Source: Warburgia ugandensis (taxonomy: Eukaryota; Streptophyta; Magnoliopsida; Canellales; Canellaceae). From it: DNA of 64,000 bases. Position 1 is the first letter of the stretch; the number at the start of each line of letters is the position of its first letter. The stretch is taken from contig CP141126.1 of assembly GCA_035236585.1 (NCBI GenBank), positions 65,077,414 to 65,141,413 on the forward strand, read 5' to 3'. Below are positions 56,971 through 64,000 of this stretch, piece by piece. The notes beneath the pieces were generated by a model, which did not search any database, had not been told where the DNA came from, and saw only the letters and a list, made by a program, of their open reading frames with translations. The position numbers were made by a program, and so were the translations under genes.

Positions 56971-58450
56971 CTCTCTCTCTCTCCCTCTCTCTCTCCTTCT
57001 CTTTATATTTCACAAGTATCTCTATGATTTTTACAAGGGGAGACGACCCCTCCTAAAAAGGTGGAGCCTCCCACCTTCTCCCCAACACACATAAAGTTTG
57101 GGGAGGGGTTTCCACGTGAATAACACCTGGGAGGAGGGGAGAATGCAGCCTCCTAAGAAGGAGGCATCTCTACCCTTCTCTTCTTACTATGCCTTCAACG
57201 CACTCCACGTTGAAGTAGCCATCTTCCACAGCTCCTTGCTTTGAGTTGTTTCCTCTCTTTGAAGTCCTTAAGGTAAGGTTGGTTCTTTGCCTTGAATCCT
57301 TTGTTTTATCACTTTTGTTTTGTTACTTATTTGTTCTTTGATTTCATGCTTTACTTCCTTTGCTTTACATCCTTTTTTTTATTCCTTGTTTCCTTTGATT
57401 GTTATCTTTTGTTTTACACCTTAGATCTTTGAATCTAAGGATTATAACTATCTTGTAGTGACAGCCACGAGAGTGTAGTTCTTAGATCAAGCTCCTTGCT
57501 CACCTTTCTCCTTACATCTCCTTGCCCATTCCATGTTTTCTTTCCTACTGTTTCACTTTATTTTTCCTTAGATCTTTATGGGATTACTTGCATGCTTGTG
57601 TTTTAAGTGTTATAAGATTGAATGTCATGGAGTTTCAATTGTCTTTTGGAGCAAAGAAGGGCTCACACCATCCATGAAATATGTGCACCATACATATACT
57701 TGAATTACCTTTAATAAAGAGTGAAGTTGAGTCATGATTGAAGTCTCCTTTCCAAGAATGTTTATGTGATTTAAATCTTGTTTCCCATGGTTGTTTAATT
57801 GCATTCCTAATATTTAAATCCATATATCATTCACCTTAGAGTTTATGCATCATTTTTATGATGGCTTTGGACATAGGAAATACATTAGGACCATGTGCAA
57901 GAACCCATGGTTCATTCACATAGTTTTGAGATGTTTTCCTTGGAAAAATTCCTAGGTCATGCTTAGGTTTACATGCTGGAGTTTCCATTCATGCATCTCA
58001 TGTTAGATTAGTTTTCATAGTAGTCCATGCATATTTTAATTTTCATTCACACATCTTGTTACTTTGTTTCATGTATTCTTTTTACTTTAGTTTCACACAA
58101 CCCTTGTTGTTTAGTTGTTCCTTTAGGTTTTTCTTGTTTTGTTGTTTAACTTAGTCATGTTTAGGGTGATTTGAGCATTGTTCAATTTTAGTAGCATGTT
58201 AGGATAATTTTAAGTTAGTTTCCATGTTTAGATTTGGAAAGTTTCTAATTTCATGCATTTGTGATTTCCATGTTAGTTTAAGGGCTTAGTCTAGGTTTAA
58301 AACTACTTTCTTTCACTTGGTTAGATAATTTAAATGAGGATCTATCTAATACACTTTCGTGAGATTCCTTGTGGGATCGACCTCACTCGAGTGGATGTAC
58401 TACAATAGATTTGTGTGATTGCAAGTTAATTAAAACATACACCAAGTTTT

Positions 58451-58468
58451 TTGCACCATTGTTGGGGA
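58451..58468 (+). promoter_or_regulatory. Primer binding site, tRNA-Asp type (degenerate)
   Basis: It reads TTGCACCATTGTTGGGGA, six bases after the LTR end ACACCA, and resembles TGGCGCCGTTGCCGGGGA with C-to-T and G-to-A type changes. Confidence 0.75.
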
Positions 58469-58704
58469 ATCACAATTGATTTGTCGTGGACCTTAATTTA
58501 GATTATTTACCTTTAATCTAGGTTTAGGTTGCATTATATTTGAGTTTTTGGTCAAATTTTGCATTTATTGCTAATTTGTCATAATTGACCATTTTTTATT
58601 TGATTTTATGTGAGGGGAAATTGGCAAAGGAGTGGTGGCCATCTTGTGGGTCAAAGCTTCATTAAATTAGATTTTTTGTAATTTTAAAGCTATACCAAGT
58701 TTTT

Positions 58705-58722
58705 TAGCACCATTGCCAGGGA
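58705..58722 (+). promoter_or_regulatory. Second primer-site copy
   Basis: It reads TAGCACCATTGCCAGGGA and is preceded by ATACCAAGTTTT as in the first copy. The sequence after both sites is similar for about 100 bases, so a block of about 250 bases was duplicated. Confidence 0.7.
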
Positions 58723-58814
58723 ATTGCAATAGATTTTTTGTTGGATCATTGTCTAGATTGTTTATCTCTAGTTATAGTTTTAAGTTGCAGTAGAGTAGGG
58801 TTTTTGCATCATTC

Positions 58815-60250
58815 TTGTGGGCCATCCTGGGGATAATTTCTACACCTATTCTAACCCACAATATCCCACTGCTTCATGGCCATCAACCTCCAATTAATGG
58901 ATATTATCAGGAGCAAGTAAGTGCACCTAATACATTCCCTAAACTTACAATCATTATTATCCTTAGGCAAATTACTAAGACTATAATGGATGGGCTACTC
59001 ATCATGAACAACCGTGGTCTCAAGATTATCAAACCATCATTTTCTCACCCTGGTCAACCCTATCATGATTATCAAGCATATCAGGAACAACCATCATGGG
59101 TTCAAAGTGCTCAACCCTTTTTTGTAGCCTAATGCTACAACAATACTAGCCATATGAGTTGTTTCCTCTATAACAAGAGGAACAATAATTAGAAGAGATT
59201 CAAAATCTAGAAAGTATGTAATGGCTCAGTGCAATAATGGATCAAAATCTTGCTACAATTGAAAATTGGGATGAGGAAATGAAACAAATGAGGGAGGAGA
59301 GTGAAAAAACCCTTAAAAGAATTTGAAGGTGGGAATTACCATCTATTCCTCTTATGCCTCAAAGTTTTTCACCATCGCTGTCCATTTATACTAATACTAG
59401 GATGGACATATCTTATGATCATTTTGAACCACAAAGTCCACAACCATCCTCGCAATTCTCCACCACCCCAGATCCTCCCAAGGCGTATGTTGCTCATTTT
59501 TATGAATTTGATGAAGGCACATCCATTGATAAAATAAATGATTTATTGGATACTACACCATTAATGGAAACTTCTAAATGGCAGGGCCAAGTAAAAACCC
59601 TAACATATCTTGAAATTAAAATTGAGTCATGTAGTAGAGAATAAGTACCCAATTTGGACTTATAGACCTTATTTGATCAAACTCTAGAAGGTAATATAGG
59701 CCCATCTGAAAACTTACCCGTGTCTAAAGAATAGGAAGAAAAAGAGTCCATTGATGCACTGACCTTGCATTAACCAACTTTGGGGTACACATTAGAAGAC
59801 ACTAAGGCTTTAAGCCCCACTTTGCTTTCATTAGATCAAGAACAACCTTTTAGGGTAGTGTAGAGTCAGCTTATACCCTAGTTTCAGGAAAATGTAAGGG
59901 AGAAAGAGGGAAAACATGTACTGATTGTTACATGCACCATTATCCCTCAAATTGGTAAAAAATGAGGACCATTCAATTCTATATGGTCCAACAAAATTTA
60001 AATTCAAGGTAGTTCATGATGTCATTGTATTACAACCACCTCAAAATTCTAGATGGAAGAGGTATATTAACTACGATGAAATTTTGAAAATGGGGATCAT
60101 ACTTCTAATGTGGTCCCACTAAATTTAAAATTTTCATGGTATATTGTCTTATGTTGTTACCACCACAAAAAATTTCAAGTTGGAGGCTGTATATAGACTA
60201 TAGCGAGATTCTAAAGTGGCATGAAAAATTTTCCCATTTCATTGTTAGCG
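58815..60250 (+). pseudogene. Novel ORF of the non-autonomous family, second copy (decayed)
   Basis: This is homologous to the protein at 29916-31424, in the same order. Near 59045-59115 is HPGQPYHDYQAYQEQPSWVQ followed by AQPFF (counterpart of LGQHYHDYSEYQGQPSCAQ). At 59354-59644 are YDHFEPQSPQPS and LLDTTPLMETSKWQGQV. Near 60030-60100 is PPQNSRWKRYINYDEILKMG, and near 60175-60220 a second SSWRLYIDYSEILKW-like copy in another frame. Stops and frameshifts are numerous, so no working protein is made. Conservation of the order in two separately inserted copies shows the reading frame was real in the ancestor. The function is unknown to me. Confidence 0.75.
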
Positions 60251-60420
60251 TTGGAATTAGGTTTAGAAAGTTAGATTAGTCTATGTTTGGCTGAAGACAT
60301 TAAATGTAGCACTCATTAGGAGGCAACCTAGGGTTTTTTTAGGAATTTTTAGTCTTTTGCGTTACCCATTCACCCTATAGGTGTCCTATATTTCAAAATA
60401 TTGAGGACAATATTTAGTTC

Positions 60421-60431
60421 AGGTTGAGAGG
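60421..60431 (+). promoter_or_regulatory. Polypurine tract of the plus-strand copy
   Basis: AGGTTGAGAGG sits directly before the LTR start TGTAGAT. It is preceded by ATTGAGGACAATATTTAG and, at 60318, GGAGGCAACCTAGGG, matching the region left of 29745. Confidence 0.75.
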
Positions 60432-61104
60432 TGTAGATATACATGAGAAAGTTTTTCTGGTAATTATTTTATTTCATTACAAGTTCCTTTATGAAGATGA
60501 GAATTCAAATTTTGTAAATATTGATCTATCTTTTGAACATTAGTTTACTAATAGAATTTCATATAATTAGTTCACTATCTTATTATTTTTCTAAAAGTGT
60601 TTAATGAAAAATTATACTTAGAATATTAATTGTACAAATAGCTATATATATAGTTTAAGTTGAAGATAAAATATAACTTAGAAATGCTGAATAACATTCA
60701 TAGAGACCTATAACCCAAGTGAGTTTAGAGTCATTCTTCCTTTTTTGAAGGTTAAACATAAATTCAAAAAAAATTGTAGTGGATATTAGTTCTTAGTTGT
60801 TCTCATTATTCTTCATGTTGGTCAACTATTGAGAAATCACAAAAGACTATACCATATATATCTTAAGTTTATGGTCATTTTTAAGTCATATGATGCCTAG
60901 TTAGACCATTTAACCTTTATAATATTAGCCTTTTCTTTGTTAGCCAGACAAACCTTACCTATATTGAACCCCTATAATATATCCATTACCAATTTGTTTC
61001 AGAAATATGTAAAGAAGATCAAAGAAATTTTAGAAAATGTATGAGTGATACAATTTGAGAAATCAACATCAGAAAGGTTAAAAAGAAGTAAAAGTTCAAA
61101 AAGG

Positions 61105-61135
<31 letters not shown>

Positions 61136-61857
61136 TAAGTGAAAAAGAAAAGAAAAAGATAGCCAATGAAAAAGAAGAAGGCTCACTCTTGCAAGGAAAA
61201 ATGGAAAGGTTGTGAACACATTGATAGAAGGCCTTTAAATATTTTCCTAACAATCTTTGTTTACCTCTAAACCCACTTTTTTTTTTTATAACCCTTACCT
61301 AAGCATATGTTTTATCTTAATAGAAGACCTAACTTGATCTAAAGAGAAGTATGGCTTAGATATGGTTATGAATGAGTAGGGAATTTGGTAGAGCATAACA
61401 TTCTTAATAGTTGATATCCTTTCATGAGACCGTCACCAATCTATCTAAATTATCATTCTTTGGTATAAAATATGTGAGAATTTTAGACTTGATGAACAAT
61501 ATTCTACTTATATAGATACCCATTTCTGAGAGATAAGTATATCCTATGAGAATTGAAGTCAAAACATACATTTGGATAGTAATTTAGGTCATGCTTGACT
61601 TGGAAACTAATAATTATATATATTTGCTATAAACACACTCACCTTTTGAAGTTTAATGAAATAATGGGATATTTTAGCATAAGTGTAGGATTTTGAGCCT
61701 TTTCATTCATCTTTATTAGCAAGCTAAAGTTAGGTACTTAATATCAACTAAATAGGAGAAACTTTTCTTAGATGAATAAAGGACTTTTATAAAAAAATTT
61801 GAAAAATTTGTGGGTATTTTCACTACACCCCTCACAAGGTTTAACTCGTCCACTAAG
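60432..61857 (+). repeat. 3' LTR of the plus-strand non-autonomous element (truncated by insertion)
   Basis: It starts TGTAGATATACATG, comparable to the TGTAGATGCACTAG start of the other family member on the minus strand. GAGACCTATAACCCAAGTGAG near 60701 and CCCTCACAAGGTTTAACTCG near 61828 have counterparts in the LTR at 26346-29705 (reverse strand) and 52830-53300. It stops at 61857, where a TGTGACGACCC-type LTR begins; the rest presumably lies beyond the window. A TA repeat occupies 61105-61131. Confidence 0.8.
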
Positions 61858-64000
61858 TGTGACGACCCGGGCTTTTTGAAATACATTTTTGTTATTTATT
61901 TTCAAAGGATGGTCGACCAATTTTGCAAAAATTTTGAAAACTTAAGCAGCTGAAATATTTTCGTTGAAAATCTTTTCAGAAAACTCGAAAGTCACATTTC
62001 ACTCACATATACATACATAATTTTGTAGACAACATATGTTTCCAAAGAAACTCATTTTATTAAAATTGCAGGATCAATCTAGTAGTTCACATACATAGCC
62101 CCTTTATTACATCTTATGTCTAAAATACACAAATCAAAATACAATCCAATCCTTTCCACAATAGTACATAGTCTTGATCAATAGTATGGTCTTCATCTTC
62201 CCATGTCATGTCCCTCCTTTCTTTTCTTTCTATATCTAAGATATTGTAAACATTCAAACATTTACAATATCTCAACAAGCTATGTTGGTAGGGGATTCAA
62301 GAACATATGGAATCATATAATTCAAAAGTACAGTATTCATAATCATCATATTTCATATGAATCACATAATTCAATTTCCATGAACCATACCATATATGAT
62401 CATTCTATTATATAATTTATCATGTAACATCTACTATGATAATTCCAAACCACTCACCACTATATCATATGTATATATATACGGACAAAAACCATGAAAA
62501 ATAGTTAATATCTCAAACATCAATAATCATACTCAGATATACTAAGTTGATAAATCATCCAAAATTTTGTTAGAAAATTACTCCTTCATTAAGGAAGTAT
62601 TGGCATCTCACTATGCCATGCATCATAAGGCAAAATACTCAAGGACTACCATGCTCTAGTTTGATCTATATTAGTGCACTCGAATAACTATCCTATTCAC
62701 CACTGATAGCATGGTGGAAAATATTGTGCCATTGCCCATATGGGGAGATAGGACTTTCACAGTGGGACATTCCCACAACTGCCCCACCCCTCCCATAATT
62801 GCCACACCCGACTTTGAGCCTCTCTTTGGGAAGGTATCATCATATCATCAAATTTAAAGAAGTGAGTGGCCAAACCCTTATAACTCCCTGAGCATAGCAT
62901 CTCTAGGCTTATGCCTATTAAAACAGAACTACAAGCCTCCATGCTTGTATATAAAATACTTCTTGCTCATATAAGATGATATGTCTATTTATATTATTAC
63001 CCTCATATTCAATATCCTTATACTAAGGATATAATTTCATTTCTAAATTTAGGGATTAATCATTTATTGTAAATGATCCTTATTACCTTTATTTTGATAT
63101 TCATATACCAAAATGTAATTAAGTGTAAGGATACTCATTTCATACAAATGATATCCTTTATTATTATGTTCTTATCTAAGTTTAGGGGTAATCATAAATG
63201 ATACCTAGGTATTTATTATGTAGTCCATCTAATTTCAATAGTTTATTTCTATCTTAAATACATGAATTACGAATCAAATGCAACTAGGCATATTATCATT
63301 CTTAAGCATTATAATTTCTATGTATAACAACAATTCCATAGACCATGGATCTTGTATTCTTAAAGTTCCACTTACCTCTATGTAGTGATTCATCCATTCA
63401 GATCTTCCATGATTGACATATGTAATCTGTAAATACATACATACTGTCATTATCTAAACAACTTGGATAATCTCATATTTATATTCCTTATCTAATCTTG
63501 TCATTTGATATAAAGGATTTAGATCTTTCTTGTGTTCCTATCATCCATACAATCTCTCTTCCTCAAATAGTGTTTATCCTATTGATCAATATATTTGATG
63601 GTTAGAATGATCTTTTAAATTTTTAGATCTAAGTAGTCTTTAACTCTTTGTGTATCCATCTCTTTGATCTTGATCTTTCATAGATCCTTTGATCAACAAT
63701 TTATACTTGTTGATAAAGATCAAGGGCCTAGATCTTCTATCATCTAGTTCTTCTTTGATCTAAGTTCAGTTGTTTGAACATCCCTAAGGAGGATAATCCC
63801 AGTTCTTTTCCTTGAATCATATTTGATCATGGGTTTGAATTATCTAATCTAATGATCTAGATTTGATCTACAAAATACTAATAAGCATACATACTAAATA
63901 CAATATAATGTTATGATTCTTATTGTTCTTGATCATTCAAAATCTCCTTATGGATTTTGATTATCTTACCTACCATTTTTATTAAGATTAGATATTTGAC
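61858..64000 (+). mobile_element. Start of a large TGTGACGACCC-type LTR, runs off the window
   Basis: It begins TGTGACGACCCGGG and shares ordered blocks with 21203-21772 and 24387-26345, for example ATATTGTAAACATTCAAACA and GCCTCTCTTTGGG. The expected target duplication is CTAAG (61853-61857), which cannot be tested because the other end is outside. No coding domain is seen in 2.1 kb, consistent with LTR sequence. Confidence 0.8.

Larger units (their letters stand above)
52830..58444 (+). repeat. 5' LTR of the plus-strand non-autonomous element (interrupted)
   Basis: The part 52830-53300 aligns with 61400-61857 of the 3' LTR (shared AGTCAAAACATACATTTGG and TAGCA.GCTAAAGTTAGG). The part 53370-58444 aligns with copy C1. 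The hairpin module is at 53365-53390. The LTR ends AACATACACCA just before the primer site. A 2.6-kb solo LTR (54321-56970) interrupts it inside a CT-rich tract. Without that it is about 3 kb, and the first part relative to the 3' LTR (60432-61400) is missing or unrecognisable. Confidence 0.8.

Overview
This window looks like intergenic DNA from a large, repeat-rich flowering-plant genome. It is AT-rich and contains CACTA, PIF/Harbinger and Ty3/gypsy elements with plant-specific motifs: tRNA-Asp-type primer sites, a TnpD/tnp2 transposase, a Ulp1-like protease in a CACTA element, and an RTE-type 3' tail. I found no intact host gene, tRNA, rRNA or CRISPR array. Every coding sequence I recognise belongs to a transposable element and is broken by stops, frameshifts or insertions. 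I cannot name the species.

Layout. (1) 1-6362, minus strand: a decayed gag-pol Ty3/gypsy element of the Athila/Tat type, with its leader, primer site and 5' LTR; it runs off the left edge. (2) 6363-8010: a plus-strand fragment of a related large LTR, followed by unassigned DNA with a 42-bp minisatellite. (3) 9810-38581: a complete-ended CACTA (En/Spm) transposon with 30-bp inverted termini matching at 28 positions and a CAC target duplication. It carries a TnpA-like/Ulp1-like gene and a TnpD/tnp2 gene, both on the minus strand. A large LTR (21203-36505, target duplication GAAAC) landed inside a tnp2 coding exon. Two further units sit inside that LTR: a 2.6-kb solo LTR (21773-24381, target duplication GTTAT) and a block of a non-autonomous Ty3/gypsy element (26346 to about 35222). 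A 100-bp RTE/SINE-like tail then landed in one LTR of that block. (4) 40570-42240, plus strand: remains of a PIF/Harbinger element (Myb/SANT-like protein and transposase N-terminus). (5) 48250-49440, plus strand: a second type of Ty3 gag remnant. (6) 49859-61857, plus strand: LTR fragments and a second copy of the non-autonomous element, with a 2.6-kb solo LTR (54321-56970) inside its 5' LTR. (7) 61858-64000: the start of another large LTR, which runs off the right edge.

The most interesting item is the non-autonomous Ty3/gypsy family, seen twice in opposite orientations (29706-32637 minus, 58445-60431 plus). It shares LTR and leader sequence with the gag-pol element at 1-6362, but its coding space holds a different protein of about 500 residues. 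That protein has a Tyr/Gln/Ser/Pro-rich N-terminal half and a duplicated C-terminal SRW..YI[DN]Y.EILK motif that I do not recognise. The likely mode is trans-mobilisation by gag-pol relatives.
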